Positions 26,974 through 37,700 of a stretch of 64,000 nucleotides of DNA are shown in pieces; position 1 is the first letter of the stretch; each line of letters opens with the position of its first letter. Source of the DNA: Mycobacterium asiaticum DSM 44297 (GTDB lineage: Bacteria; Actinomycetota; Actinomycetes; Mycobacteriales; Mycobacteriaceae); NCBI RefSeq assembly GCF_000613245.1, contig NZ_HG964936.1, positions 489,010-553,009 on the forward strand. The letters run 5' to 3'. The position numbers were made by a program, and so were the translations under genes. Below the pieces are notes generated by a model, which saw only the letters and a list, made by a program, of their open reading frames with translations, was not told where the DNA came from and ran no database searches.

Positions 26974-29535
26974 TTATCGCAAACCGAGCGCGGTGCGTAG
27001 CCGATCAGCGTCCATGCCTCCACGGACCGCTGCCCCTGCGGGAAAGGAGTCGAGGAGTTTCAGCAGGTCGGCGCGGCGGGTTGGGTCGTCGGCGGCTTGC
27101 CTGGGTGTGAACCCGTCAAGTGCGGGGATAGCCTCGTCGAGCCAACGGGTCTCGTAGTCGCGGATGAATTGGTCCAATGCCGCGGCCACTGCGGGATCGG
27201 CGGGGTCTAATTCCTCTGCCTCGGCAGTGGGCGCTTGATCGGCCAGGGCGGCGGCCTCGCGGGCGTCACGCATCGGGTGACGGACATCGTCGAGCACCCT
27301 CATTGCGGGGTCGAGAAGGGTCAGCGTTTCCAGCACGCGATCCATCCTCGGTGCGCTATTGGTCTCCACCCGCAGCGCATCGCCCGCAAGCGTAAGCGTC
27401 GCTCGAATCGCTTGTCCGCCTCGCAAATTGGTGGACTCCATCCACTGGGGTGGCTCGTCGCCGTCAATCCGGTCGTAAGTCTGGTCGAGCACTGTTGCGA
27501 TCCCGGTGGGGTCGCTCACCTGGACGGTGGCCTCGCACAATGTCAGCGGCTCACCTTCGGTGTTGACCAAGCTCGGCGGAGCGAGTCGGCGGCTCAGCTC
27601 CGCGACCAGGGTCGCCGGGTCAGGTTCTTCATCGAGCAGGTCGATCAACTGGTCGCGCGCGTGCAGGGCGACCGGCTCGATCCCGCCGAATATCACCGTG
27701 TCTTCTCCCGCGGGCACCACGCGGGCGCAGACCAGATCACCGGAGCGCAGTTGTCGGCTAGCCGTTCGCTCGTGCACGTCATGCACGTCACCCGTGCGCA
27801 CATCGCGCATGGTCATACCGTGACCGCGCCGTACGGCTTCGACCTCGAACACAGACCGCTCGAGCAGGAGCCATTGCTCGGCCAGTGACCGCTCGTCGTC
27901 GGGCAGCAACGATCCGCGCAATTGGAGGAACTCGGCGAACGCACCACCTTCGAAGAGCACCGCATCCATGACCAACGGGTCAGCCAGCGCCTCCGGCAGC
28001 GCGTCCTCATCGTCAGGGTCGACATAACGGCAGCGTTCGTAACCCACCTCGAAGAGCAGATCATCCCAGCCACCTGCCAATACATGCTCAACTGCCTTGG
28101 CATACAACCACTTTGACCGTGCAGCCAACGGCAGCTCCTCGCGGCCGAGGTGGCACTTCTTGTATTTGCGGCCCGACCCACACCAGCATGGGTCGTTGCG
28201 TCCGACGTCGCGGCGCGGCTCAGATCGATGCTGCTCTAACAGCGTCAGCAATGGATGGTCCGGATCGGCACCGGCGCGGCGCAGCAGGGTCAAGCCGCGT
28301 TCGGCGTCGCCGCGGTCAGAGGCGATCCTGGCCAGATCAAGCAGTGGCAGCGGCCAGGTGCTATCCATCGATTCGGCCGCGAGCAACTCGCGTTCCGCTG
28401 CGTCGATGTCGCCGAGCCGTTGCAGCGCCACCGAGCGCAGCCAGCTCGCAGCCACCCGGGCGGCGCGAGGCACGGTTGCTGCCAGAATTTCCGCCAGCAG
28501 GCCCAGCGCGGCCGCTCCGGGCGGGTCGGTATCGACGGTCTCGGCCACCAGCGCCTCGGCCAGCGCAGGTTCGGAGAGCGCGGCCCCGAAGTCGGCGGCA
28601 ACCTCGACGAAGGATTCGGCATACTCGTTCGCCGCGCTCAAAATGTCCTGTGCAGAAGCGTCATCCTCGGCGGCGTCGAGCAGCAGCGCTATTTCCTCGT
28701 AGATTCTGATCAGCGCGCACAAAGCGGCCGCGGCTTCGATGTCCAGTTGGTGGCGCTCGGCCAGCAGTTCACACCTGCGCTCGAATCGCCATGCGTCGAA
28801 ATCGAATCCACCCGGTGCCACCCAGTCGCCGTCCTGGGTGAGGCCGAAGCCGTCGAGGAGCTCGCGCAGCGGTAGCGACGGTTCGGTGAACACATCCGGT
28901 TCCCCGACGCATGTGGTCCAGATTGCCGCGGGAAGATAGGTTGGCTCGTCGGCGTCGACCACTGCTAATAGCCCCGCGCGCAGGACACCGTCATGCTCAG
29001 GTGTTGTCGTATCGACCCGCTCGATGGCCAGGCCGCCCGAACCGAGCCGCACCCCGACCAAGTCCCCACCGGTTACACCGAGCCGCTGCAGCGTGTCCGG
29101 CTCCAGAAGCAGGGCCGTACCCGAGCCCATCAAGTCGTCGGGGATGCCCCGTTCTTCGATCAGCTCGTCGTCATACCCGTCCACGGCGGTTTGCCACACT
29201 GAGCCGTCAGCGAGCCGGTCATAGGGTTCGTGCTCGCCCAGTGCGGTGATCGGGTCCAGATCAGGGGTCACCGTGAGCATGTCGAAGGCGGTTTCGGCGT
29301 CGGTGACCCGGTGGGTGAACACTCGCCCGGCCAGTATCGTCGGCAACCACACCCATCGCTCATCAACCAATTGCCGTGCTGGAAAGTCGTTTTCGAGTCT
29401 GAGCGCACGCAGAATGGGGTCGGGATCCGGCACACCGGCATCGCGCAACCGACGGGCAATGTCGTCGTCGGGCAGCGGCCCGTGTTCGGAGAGGACTTCC
29501 GCCAGGGTTTCGACCGGATCGACTGCCTTTGCCAC
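26974..29535 (-). CDS. Large SEC-C motif protein of unknown function
   Basis: An 853-residue acidic cytoplasmic protein. Residues 444-464 carry a SEC-C zinc motif (GRNDPCWCGSGRKYKKCH), as at the C-terminus of SecA and in many uncharacterised proteins; here it is internal. Before it, residues 270-440 look like TPR-type helices (WLRSVALQRLGDIDAAERELLAAE...LLDLARIASDRGDAERG). The N-terminal 60 residues resemble a winged helix (DDDIARRLRDAGVPDPDPILRAL). The start is GTG 29535, after AGGGTGG; longer starts at 29544 and 29553 exist. It lies downstream of recD behind a hairpin. SEC-C may bind ribosomes or SecB-like partners; function unknown. Confidence 0.8.
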   Translation of the reverse strand: MAKAVDPVETLAEVLSEHGPLPDDDIARRLRDAGVPDPDPILRALRLENDFPARQLVDERWVWLPTILAGRVFTHRVTDAETAFDMLTVTPDLDPITALGEHEPYDRLADGSVWQTAVDGYDDELIEERGIPDDLMGSGTALLLEPDTLQRLGVTGGDLVGVRLGSGGLAIERVDTTTPEHDGVLRAGLLAVVDADEPTYLPAAIWTTCVGEPDVFTEPSLPLRELLDGFGLTQDGDWVAPGGFDFDAWRFERRCELLAERHQLDIEAAAALCALIRIYEEIALLLDAAEDDASAQDILSAANEYAESFVEVAADFGAALSEPALAEALVAETVDTDPPGAAALGLLAEILAATVPRAARVAASWLRSVALQRLGDIDAAERELLAAESMDSTWPLPLLDLARIASDRGDAERGLTLLRRAGADPDHPLLTLLEQHRSEPRRDVGRNDPCWCGSGRKYKKCHLGREELPLAARSKWLYAKAVEHVLAGGWDDLLFEVGYERCRYVDPDDEDALPEALADPLVMDAVLFEGGAFAEFLQLRGSLLPDDERSLAEQWLLLERSVFEVEAVRRGHGMTMRDVRTGDVHDVHERTASRQLRSGDLVCARVVPAGEDTVIFGGIEPVALHARDQLIDLLDEEPDPATLVAELSRRLAPPSLVNTEGEPLTLCEATVQVSDPTGIATVLDQTYDRIDGDEPPQWMESTNLRGGQAIRATLTLAGDALRVETNSAPRMDRVLETLTLLDPAMRVLDDVRHPMRDAREAAALADQAPTAEAEELDPADPAVAAALDQFIRDYETRWLDEAIPALDGFTPRQAADDPTRRADLLKLLDSFPAGAAVRGGMDADRLRTALGLR

Positions 29536-29612
29536 GGGAGCCACCCTATGCACATCGCACGGGATCCGGGCGCTGGGCGACCGACAATTGTCAGACCCGC
29601 AGAGCACAGTGG

Positions 29613-29658
29613 CCTCAATCGAGGCGATACCGGGACTCGCCTCAGTTCGGGATTGAGG
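29613..29658 (-). terminator. Nested stem-loop after recD, probable terminator of recCBD
   Basis: Outer arms CCTCAATC (29613-29620) and GATTGAGG (29651-29658) pair perfectly, and inside them GAGGCGA (29621-29627) pairs with TCGCCTC (29637-29643) around a 9-base loop, leaving a 7-base bulge. In the direction of recCBD transcription the hairpin starts 33 bases after the recD stop. There is no T-run, usual for mycobacterial terminators. It could also act as a 5'-leader structure for the SEC-C gene. Confidence 0.6.
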
Positions 29659-29691
29659 TCGACATGGGAAATCGGGCCAACTTCGTGATCG

Positions 29692-31434
29692 TCAAAGATC
29701 AAGACTCAGCCGCTGCGCCAACCCGCTGGCCCGCACCGCCCGCCGCTCGATCGCGGCACGCACGCCGGCCTCCGAGCCAATCACGCGCACCTTCTTTTTT
29801 GCCCGAGTCACCGCCGTGTAGAACAGTTCCCGGCTCAGCAGCCGCGAATCTTCCGGCGGCATCAGCACGGTGACCTCATCGGCCTGGCTGCCCTGGCTCT
29901 TGTGGATCGTCATCGCGTGCATGGTTTCGACGTCGGACAGCCGGCTGGTGGCGAAGTTCAATAACTTGTCGGCGCTCGCGACGACGGCACGCAGCGATTC
30001 GTCGTCGACGATCGTCACCCCGGTGTCCCCGTTGTAAACACCCAGCCCGTAGTCGTTCGTCGTCACCAGCACCGGTCTTCCGGCGTACCACGTCGACCAG
30101 ATCGGCTCGCCCGTCGCCTCGGCCAACCATCGTTCGACCTGACGGTTCCAGTATTCGACGCCGTAGCGTCCGCGGCGGTGTGCGCAAAGAAATCGATGCT
30201 CGTCGAGCATGGCCAGCGCCGCGTTGGCATCGCCGAGCACCGCGGCCCTTCGCAGTGCAAGGGCATGCGGCACAAGAACATTGCGCAATTGTTCGGTTGG
30301 ATCCTCGGTGTCGAGCCATTCGATGTGCTCGTCACCGGCGCGCAGCAGGTCCAGGGCAGCATCGGCGGCACCGTCGCGGATCGCCGAAGCCAAGTCGCCG
30401 ATGGATCGGCCGAACCGGTGCGACGTTCGCAGCGCCGCCACCCTGGCGCTGACGTGCGCGCCCAGTCCGTCGACGAGGTCGGCGAGCACCGCGCCGGCCT
30501 CCACGGACGACAACTGGTCGGGATCGCCGACGAGCAGTAACCGGGTATGGGAACGCACCGATTCCAGCAGCCGCGCCATCATGGTCAGCGAGACCATCGA
30601 GGTTTCGTCGACAACGATCACGTCGTGCGGCAGCCGGTTACCCCGGTGATGCCGGAACCGCGACGAAGTGTCCGGGCGGCTGCCCAGCAACCGGTGCAGG
30701 GTGGTAGCCCGCAGCCCGGAAACCCGTTGTTGGTCAACGAGGTCCAGCTCTCCCAACTCGAGCTGCACCGCTTCGTGCAGGCGCGCCGCCGCCTTCCCGG
30801 TGGGTGCTGCCAGGGCAATGCGCAGCCGTGGCCTGCCGTCCCGTTCGGCCTGCTCGGCGAATAGCGCAAGCAGTCGCGCCACCGTGGTCGTCTTGCCCGT
30901 CCCCGGTCCACCGGTCAGCACCGTCAAACTCTGCCGCGACGCGATGGCGGCGGCCCCGCGCTGTTCTTCATACCCTTCGGGAAACAATCGGGCGACATCC
31001 AGCGACACGTCCGGCGCCCGCGCCGACAGCAGAGCCAACAGATCGGCCGCGACCTGCTGTTCCTCCAGCCAGTAGCGGTCCAGGTACACCAGGCTGTCGC
31101 CGTAGATCCGCAGCACCGGCGGTGAATCGGCCAGGGGGCTGGCTCGCAATGCGGTCAGCCACTCGTCCGCCGGCGGCCAGGGGAGATCGGGCGCGCCGAC
31201 CTGGTCCTCGATCGCGCGCAGGTCGATGCAGACCGAGCCACCCCGAAGGGCGCGCACCACCAGCGCGACCGCCAGCGATACCGACTCCTCGGGCTCACCC
31301 GACATCGCGGTAAGCCGTTGGGCCACATGCACATCGGCTGACTCCAGCACGCCGGCTTCGTTGAAGGCCCGCAGCAAACCCGAGGCGCTGACCGCCTGTC
31401 GGCGATCGGCGGGATCGGCGACATCGATCGTCAT
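29692..31434 (-). CDS. recD: Exodeoxyribonuclease V alpha subunit RecD
   Basis: RecD is the 5'-to-3' helicase motor of RecBCD, which unwinds DNA at double-strand ends. This copy has 580 residues, about the same as the M. tuberculosis protein. Walker A (LTGGPGTGKTTTVARLLAL), Walker B/DEAD-like VIVVDETSMVSL, LLVGDPDQLSSVEAG and the C-terminal MTIHKSQGSQADEV and YTAVTRAKKKV are all present. The ATG at 31434 overlaps the recB stop (ATGA); the longer frame to 31620 only reads across recB. In mycobacteria RecBCD mainly serves single-strand annealing, while AdnAB does recombination resection. Confidence 0.96.
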   Translation of the reverse strand: MTIDVADPADRRQAVSASGLLRAFNEAGVLESADVHVAQRLTAMSGEPEESVSLAVALVVRALRGGSVCIDLRAIEDQVGAPDLPWPPADEWLTALRASPLADSPPVLRIYGDSLVYLDRYWLEEQQVAADLLALLSARAPDVSLDVARLFPEGYEEQRGAAAIASRQSLTVLTGGPGTGKTTTVARLLALFAEQAERDGRPRLRIALAAPTGKAAARLHEAVQLELGELDLVDQQRVSGLRATTLHRLLGSRPDTSSRFRHHRGNRLPHDVIVVDETSMVSLTMMARLLESVRSHTRLLLVGDPDQLSSVEAGAVLADLVDGLGAHVSARVAALRTSHRFGRSIGDLASAIRDGAADAALDLLRAGDEHIEWLDTEDPTEQLRNVLVPHALALRRAAVLGDANAALAMLDEHRFLCAHRRGRYGVEYWNRQVERWLAEATGEPIWSTWYAGRPVLVTTNDYGLGVYNGDTGVTIVDDESLRAVVASADKLLNFATSRLSDVETMHAMTIHKSQGSQADEVTVLMPPEDSRLLSRELFYTAVTRAKKKVRVIGSEAGVRAAIERRAVRASGLAQRLSLDL

Positions 31435-34400
31435 GCCGCCGCCCGGCCCGCATCGAGGAGGTCGGACAGTTCGGTCACCAATGCGCTCGGCGGTGCCCAG
31501 CTGAACACACCGGCCGGATGTCCGTCGAGCACGGGGGTGTCGGCCCCGCACATTCCACGCAGGAACAAGTACAGCACGCCACCAAGGTGACGCCCCGGGT
31601 CGTAGTCCGGCTGCCGCCACCGCAGGAAGCGGTGTAGGACCACGCTGTACAGCAACGCCTGCAGGGGGTAATCCGAGTGCAACATCGCCTCGGCCAGTCG
31701 CGGGCTGGTGTAATCGGCGGCGGTCAGCGGTTTGTCCGGCTCACCCAGCCAGTTGGTCTTGTAATCGACCACCAGATAGCGATGAGTCGACCCATCCGGG
31801 ATCCGAAGCACGGCGTCGACCGAACCGCTGAGATACCCGCGCAGTGGCTGGCCGCCGAGGGCATCGCCCAGCAGCCTGTCGGCGTAGGACGCCAGCGGAT
31901 CGGTTGTCGCCAGATGCGAGCGCAGCAATGCCCCCACGTCGGCGAGCCGGATCGGCGGGAGCCCGACGCGGCCATCGCCACCGGCTAACGGAAACTCGAA
32001 GTCCATTTCTCGCAACCGATCTCGTAATCCGATCTGCCGCAGCGTCCGGCCGCCCGCCAGCGGGCCCAGCGGGGTGTCGTGTAATGGAACCAGGGCCGCG
32101 GCAAGGTCGGCATCCGGCACGCCCACCGGCCACCAGGCCGAGTGCGCACTGACCTGAGCCTCCAGTTCGACGACGAGGTCGGCCGCGAATGGGTCGGCGG
32201 TTTCCAGTATCGCGTGGACCAGGGTGCCGAACTTCGCTCCAGTGGGCAGTGCCGCCATCGGTGAAGGCACGTCCGACCCCGCGGGCGTGTGCAGCAGTGG
32301 GATGTCGCCGACCTCGTCGTCCAGTTCGGTGATCTCCGGCTCGCTGGTGACTCCCGTCGTCTCGGCGGCCTTGATCAAGCCCGAGTACGAGGTGCGCCGC
32401 CAGGTGGTGTCGATGCTGCGATGAAAGTGCCGGGTGTCCAGACCGGACGGCGGCGGCGGTCCGGAAACGGCTGGCGCCGGGGCGATTACGGACTCTTCGA
32501 GCGCCGGACCGCCGGCGACCTCCCATTCGCGGAACCGGTCCCACGCGTCGTCATCGGTGATCTTGGTCGGTACGCAGCGGTCCGGAACGGCCGTCTCGCC
32601 CGGCCGGCGGCCCCGGAGCAGCCGCGACAGCCCGCCGTTGGGTTCGTCGAATGCCGGTGACCACCAAGTCACCACCTGCGACTGGGCTCGCGTCATCGCG
32701 ACGTAGGTCAGCCGGCTGTCGTCGCTGGCATCCTCCCTTATCGCCAGCGTTTCCACGGCGGCGAAGTCGGGACTTTCCTTCCCGCCGATGTGCAGACAGC
32801 GCACACCGTTGTCGTGGAATAGCATGAGGTCGCGTTCCTGGATGTTGCGGTTGAACGCAAAGGGCAGATAAACGACGGGGTATTGCAAACCCTTGCTCAC
32901 CCACACCGTCATGATCTGAACGGCGGCGGCATCGCTGTCGAGCCTCCGGTTGCGTTCGGCGGCGCCGCCGCGCTCTTCGCGTTGCCCACGCAACCAATCC
33001 CGCAGCGCCGGCAGCGCATAGCCTTCGCGGTGCGCGGTCTCCTGCAGCAGCTGGGTCAGGTGCGCTAGGTCGGTCATGTGCCGTTCGCCGTCCCGCCACG
33101 ACAGCACCCGGTCGCCCATCCCGCCCAACTGTGCGGCCTCGAAGATTGCGGCGACACCCCGCTCGCGGGCATGTCCAGCCCACACCCGCAACGTTTCGGC
33201 GACCTGGTCGGTCAACCGATCACCGCCCGCGGCAAGGGTTTCCGCGGTCTCACCGAAGAACATCGTCGCCGCGGCGGCGCGCACCACGCCGGGGCGGTGC
33301 GGTTGATCGAAAGCCTCCAGCAAAGACAGCCAATCGTCTGCGGCCTGGGATCCGAACACATCCGAATCACCGGTGTAGACCGCCGGGATGCCGGCTCTCG
33401 TCAGTGCATCGTGGCAGGCACGTGCGTCCTTGTGTTTCTCGACAATCACCGCGATATCGCGGGCCTCCAGCGGGCGGCCGTCGAAAGTGGCGTCAGCGGC
33501 CAGCAGCCGGCCGATGTCGGTGGCGAGGTCTTTACCAATGTGCTCGCGCAGCTCGTCAATGCGCGGATTGGTCAAGCCCTTGCGGCCCAACGTCTCTCGG
33601 CGTACCACGCGAAGCCGGAACGGGTCATTGTGCGGGGCGCCGGCCAGACGGTGGCCCTGGTGGGAGGCCGCGACTTCATGCACAACTATTCGCGGGTCAC
33701 CGAGTTGAGCGCCCCGCAGTACAACCTGCAGCCGATCCACCAGCGCGCTGTCGCTGCGCCAGTTGGTCGCCAGGGTCCGCTTTTCGCCCGCGGTCTGCGA
33801 GGCGTCGAGGTAGGTGACGATATCGCCGCCGCGGAAGGCGTAGATCGCCTGCTTCGGGTCGCCGATGAGGATCAGGGTGGAACGTCCGCTGAACGCCCGG
33901 TCGAGTACCCGCCATTGCACCGGATCGGTGTCCTGAAACTCGTCGACCATCACGATCGGCCAGCGCTGGTGCATGCGCAGTCGGGCGGGGGAGTCGTCGC
34001 TACGCAGCGCGTCGGAGAGCCGGATCAGCAGATCGTCGTACCCCAGTACCCCTCGGCGCCGCTTGCGCGTCTCCAGTTCGGCCAGAACGTCTTTCGCGAA
34101 GCGGACACACATCGCGGCCCGCGAGTCAGGATCCGGGTCGCTTGGACGCAGGTCGGTCGATGGATTGCTGACCACCGTCCGTGCCAGTCGCAGAGCGTCG
34201 CGGTAGGTCAGCTCCGGATCGTCGCGTCGGTGGCCGAAGTGAGCCAGGTAGAGGTCGTCGACGATCTCGGCGGTCAGGTCGTCCAGGTCCTCGACCAGGG
34301 TGACGCCGGCATCGGTGTCACCCGCTACGCCCAACGATTTGAGCACCAGCTGGCAGAACTGATGGGTGGTGGCGATCGTCGCCGCGTCGAAGCTTGCCAG

Positions 34401-34730
34401 CGCGTCGCGCAACCGCTGCTTGCGCGCGGTGCGCTCGGCCTCGGTGCCGTCGATCAAATGCCGCACCAGCTGGTTGTCACCGGCTACCGTCGGGTCGTCG
34501 AAAGCCCTTACTGCGTCGACAATCTGGCATCTGACCCGTTCGCGGAGTTCCTGACTCGCGGCCCGACCGAAGGTGATGAGCAGCATTTGATCGAGCGTGG
34601 CCACGTCCTCGGCGATGTAACGGGTGACCAACCCGGCCAACGCGAACGTCTTGCCCGTCCCGGCGCTGGCTTCCAGCACCGTGGTGGAGCGCTCGGCGGG
34701 CAGCGGGCCCAGCAGATCGAACGGTCGCAT
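31431..34730 (-). CDS. recB: Exodeoxyribonuclease V beta subunit RecB
   Basis: The 3'-to-5' helicase and nuclease subunit of RecBCD, 1099 residues. The N-terminal UvrD-type helicase has Walker A LEASAGTGKTFALAGL (about residue 20), MVDEFQDTDPVQW (Walker B) and LIGDPKQAIYAFRGGDI, and motif VI lies in RLTYVAMTRAQSQV. The C-terminal nuclease keeps the VDYK signature (about 988-991) with further acidic residues upstream. The ATG at 34730 shares its A with the recC stop (TGATG), so recC-recB-recD is translationally coupled. The extra 28 residues upstream to 34814 lie inside recC and are not used. Confidence 0.96.
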   Translation of the reverse strand: MRPFDLLGPLPAERSTTVLEASAGTGKTFALAGLVTRYIAEDVATLDQMLLITFGRAASQELRERVRCQIVDAVRAFDDPTVAGDNQLVRHLIDGTEAERTARKQRLRDALASFDAATIATTHQFCQLVLKSLGVAGDTDAGVTLVEDLDDLTAEIVDDLYLAHFGHRRDDPELTYRDALRLARTVVSNPSTDLRPSDPDPDSRAAMCVRFAKDVLAELETRKRRRGVLGYDDLLIRLSDALRSDDSPARLRMHQRWPIVMVDEFQDTDPVQWRVLDRAFSGRSTLILIGDPKQAIYAFRGGDIVTYLDASQTAGEKRTLATNWRSDSALVDRLQVVLRGAQLGDPRIVVHEVAASHQGHRLAGAPHNDPFRLRVVRRETLGRKGLTNPRIDELREHIGKDLATDIGRLLAADATFDGRPLEARDIAVIVEKHKDARACHDALTRAGIPAVYTGDSDVFGSQAADDWLSLLEAFDQPHRPGVVRAAAATMFFGETAETLAAGGDRLTDQVAETLRVWAGHARERGVAAIFEAAQLGGMGDRVLSWRDGERHMTDLAHLTQLLQETAHREGYALPALRDWLRGQREERGGAAERNRRLDSDAAAVQIMTVWVSKGLQYPVVYLPFAFNRNIQERDLMLFHDNGVRCLHIGGKESPDFAAVETLAIREDASDDSRLTYVAMTRAQSQVVTWWSPAFDEPNGGLSRLLRGRRPGETAVPDRCVPTKITDDDAWDRFREWEVAGGPALEESVIAPAPAVSGPPPPSGLDTRHFHRSIDTTWRRTSYSGLIKAAETTGVTSEPEITELDDEVGDIPLLHTPAGSDVPSPMAALPTGAKFGTLVHAILETADPFAADLVVELEAQVSAHSAWWPVGVPDADLAAALVPLHDTPLGPLAGGRTLRQIGLRDRLREMDFEFPLAGGDGRVGLPPIRLADVGALLRSHLATTDPLASYADRLLGDALGGQPLRGYLSGSVDAVLRIPDGSTHRYLVVDYKTNWLGEPDKPLTAADYTSPRLAEAMLHSDYPLQALLYSVVLHRFLRWRQPDYDPGRHLGGVLYLFLRGMCGADTPVLDGHPAGVFSWAPPSALVTELSDLLDAGRAAA

Positions 34731-37700
34731 CAGCCGCGCCTCCGCTCCGCTCGCAACATCGGGCGCCACAGGCGCGCGGCGTAGGCGCCGAGCCGCGTGT
34801 CCTCCCCGGCGCATTCCTCACCGGGCCGTACCGGTTGCATCAGTTCACTCAGCCGTGCGTTCCAGCCCCAGGCGCGCACGGACGCTGGGTCTTGGTTTTC
34901 GCCGGGGAAGCGATTGCTGTGCCAGCGGAAGGACGCGGCTTGCTCCGCATCATCACCGGTGTGCCGGGCAACCGCCCAGGCGTAGGACGTTTTTATCGGC
35001 AAGGGAATTGGCTCGCGCCGCCCCGCATCGTAGATGGCGACCAAGTCCCGGAGCAGCTCGATGGCTTGCTCTTGCGGCCGCACCAGCTCCTCCTCCCGCG
35101 GGGTGGCACCCCGCTTCGCGCGGCCGACGCACACCGCCGACCAGTCGCGCCTTGGATCGTGAGCGATCAATGCCAGCAAGGGAATCCAGCATTGCACCAG
35201 GTGCTTGCCGTCCAATTTCGAATAGGTCACCGACACCAAACGATCGCCGAACACCTGCGACACCGTCCCGGTCAGCCGACGCCCGCCGAGGTCGATGTCG
35301 ACGTCGTAGGCCGCCGCTTCGGCACGCCGATACGTGCGCGCCGCGTTCGCCAAGACCTCGGCCTGATCCCGGATCTCGGTGACCTTGCGCCAGCCGAGGT
35401 GACCAGGCGGCAGGGTGCCGCGGCGCCATTCGGCTTGCCGCGCCTCGTCCGGTGCCATGCCACCGAGCATGTCGGCCAGCATCCGATCGCCGACCGACCA
35501 TTCCTCGAGGTTGTTGATGTCTACCGGCATCGCATCCTGGACGCCGTCCACGTCCCAGGGCAACGTGTACTCCAGCGCCCGGAAGAATCCCTTCACCGGG
35601 TCCTTGAAAAAGGCCAGCAGATCGGCAAGGACCACATCGTCCGGTGCGGGCGGCGGCAGCGGCCGGCCTATGAACTTCGGCCGCTCGCAACGTGCTCCGG
35701 TTGCGGACCGGGCCGCCCGTAGCACGGTCAGATCGAAGCTGAACGGCACCTCGGGTATCAGTCTGCCGGGTTCCACGTTGCGAAAGTCAAACGGCTGCAA
35801 CGGATGTTCGACGACGATGCGCTCGCGTACTTTCGCTTCGGTCGTCACGTCGAGGGTGTCCAGCAGCTCCGCCAGTGGAACCGCCGGTGGTCTGCGCTGA
35901 CCCGAGTATTCGTTGGCGCCGGTGTAGGTGATGACCAGGTGCTCGGTGGCGGCACCGATCGCGTCGAGCAGCAATTGCCGGTCCTCGGAACGGATGTCGC
36001 GTTCACCGGTCAGCGGACACCGGGCCAGAACATCGTCGCCGTCGACCACACCCAGGCGCGGGAATACGCCGTCATCCAGGCCGACCAGGCACACCACTCG
36101 GTGGGGGACCGAACGCATCGGCACCATCGTGCAGACGGTCAGGGTGCCGGTGCGGAAGTTGGCGCGGGTGGGCCGCCCGGCGAGGTGTCGCTGCAGCAGC
36201 GCGCGAATATCGGGCAGCCGCAACAGGGTGCCCGCCCGGCGGCCCGCGGTGCGCAGCACGTCAGCGAATTCGCGGCGCAGTTGGTCGGTCTGCCACGTCT
36301 CGTCGTCGTCCACGCGGGTCAGCAGCGTGATGCCGTCGGCCAGTGCGGTCAGCCAGTCGCCCAGTGGGTGCGTACCGGTGAGCGAGTCCACCACCCGCTG
36401 CAGCCGGTCGACGTATTCGGCGAGTTTGCCGGCCAATTCGACGCGGTTGCTGCCCACATCGTCGAGGGGCAAGGTCGAGTCGATCCAAGCGTGCGACGCG
36501 TCCGACATGGCAATGCCGGCCAGGATGCGATCGATGCCGAACCGCCAAGTGTTATGGACGAAGTCGACCCCAAATGGCTTGCGGTGTTCCTGGTCGAATC
36601 CCCACCGGATGTTCGACTGTCGGACCCAGCGGGTGATGCCTTCCAGGTCGTCGTCACTGAAGCCGAACCGGGCGCGGACCGGAGCGGCCTGGGCGAGATT
36701 GAGCACCTCGCTCGCCGTCACCCGGCCGCCGGCCAGGGCCAGCAGCTCCGCTGCGACGCCGAGCAGCGAATTGGTCTGCAGCAGAGAGCGATCGGCGAGC
36801 CGGACGCGGAGCCGGTGCGCTGGGTGCGCGCCGCTGACCACGTCGCCGAGCCCGAAGTCCGCGACGATCAGCGGCGCGTAGGTCTCGATGTCCGGGCACA
36901 TGACGAGGATGTCGCGCGGTTCCAGGGTCGGGTCGTCGGCGAGCAGGCCCAGTAGCACCTCACGCAGCACGTCGATTTGCCGGGCCGGGCCATGACAGCT
37001 GTGCACCTGGATCGACCTGTCGTGGGTCGTCAGGTTGCGGCCCGCCTCTCGGACGGCGTTGGCGGCCAGATCCGATTGCAGCCAACCGAGCAGGGTGTCC
37101 GGCCGATTCGGGGCGGCCAGCGACTCGTCAGTGGCGGGATCGGCGGGCAGGCCGCGCTGCAGCTCGCGCAAATCTCTGCCCAGGGTCGTCAGCAACGGAT
37201 GGCCGACGGCGCGGTGGCTGGTGTCCTCGCGGCGCGGTACTGCGCCGTGGATTGGCGCGAGGGCCCGCCACAACGCGTCGCTGGGGTGCGGCAGCCACAG
37301 GTGCAGTTCGTGATGGGTGGACAACGCTTCGAGGAGCTGGATGTCGGTGCACGCCAACCGGGTGTGGCCGAACAACGACAACCGCGACGGCAGGTCGGCC
37401 GGGCCACTCCGTAGCTGATGGACGGTTTCCTCGTGCCGGACATGTGGGGGATCGGCGTCTATCAGCGCGACCAGGGCACGCCAAAGTTGTGGTTGCCAGG
37501 CCAGGTCGGAGTGCAGATCGCCGGTGTCGCCGTTCAGCCAGTCCGCAAGTAAGCCGGGCCGTTGCCGCGCGTAGGAGGCGAACAGGCCGGCCAGGCGGCG
37601 GGCCACGGCGTACCTTCGCCCCCGACGCAGTTCCGCCTCCGCGCCAGTGTCAAAGTGCCCGAGATGCTTTGCCAGCGTGGCAGACCACGGTTCGTCCAAG

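Noticed and set aside
33078..34784. 568-codon open frame on the + strand inside recB
   Set aside because: It is antisense to clear RecB motifs; high GC leaves long open frames opposite real genes, and its translation is Arg/Gly/Gln-rich with no family likeness.
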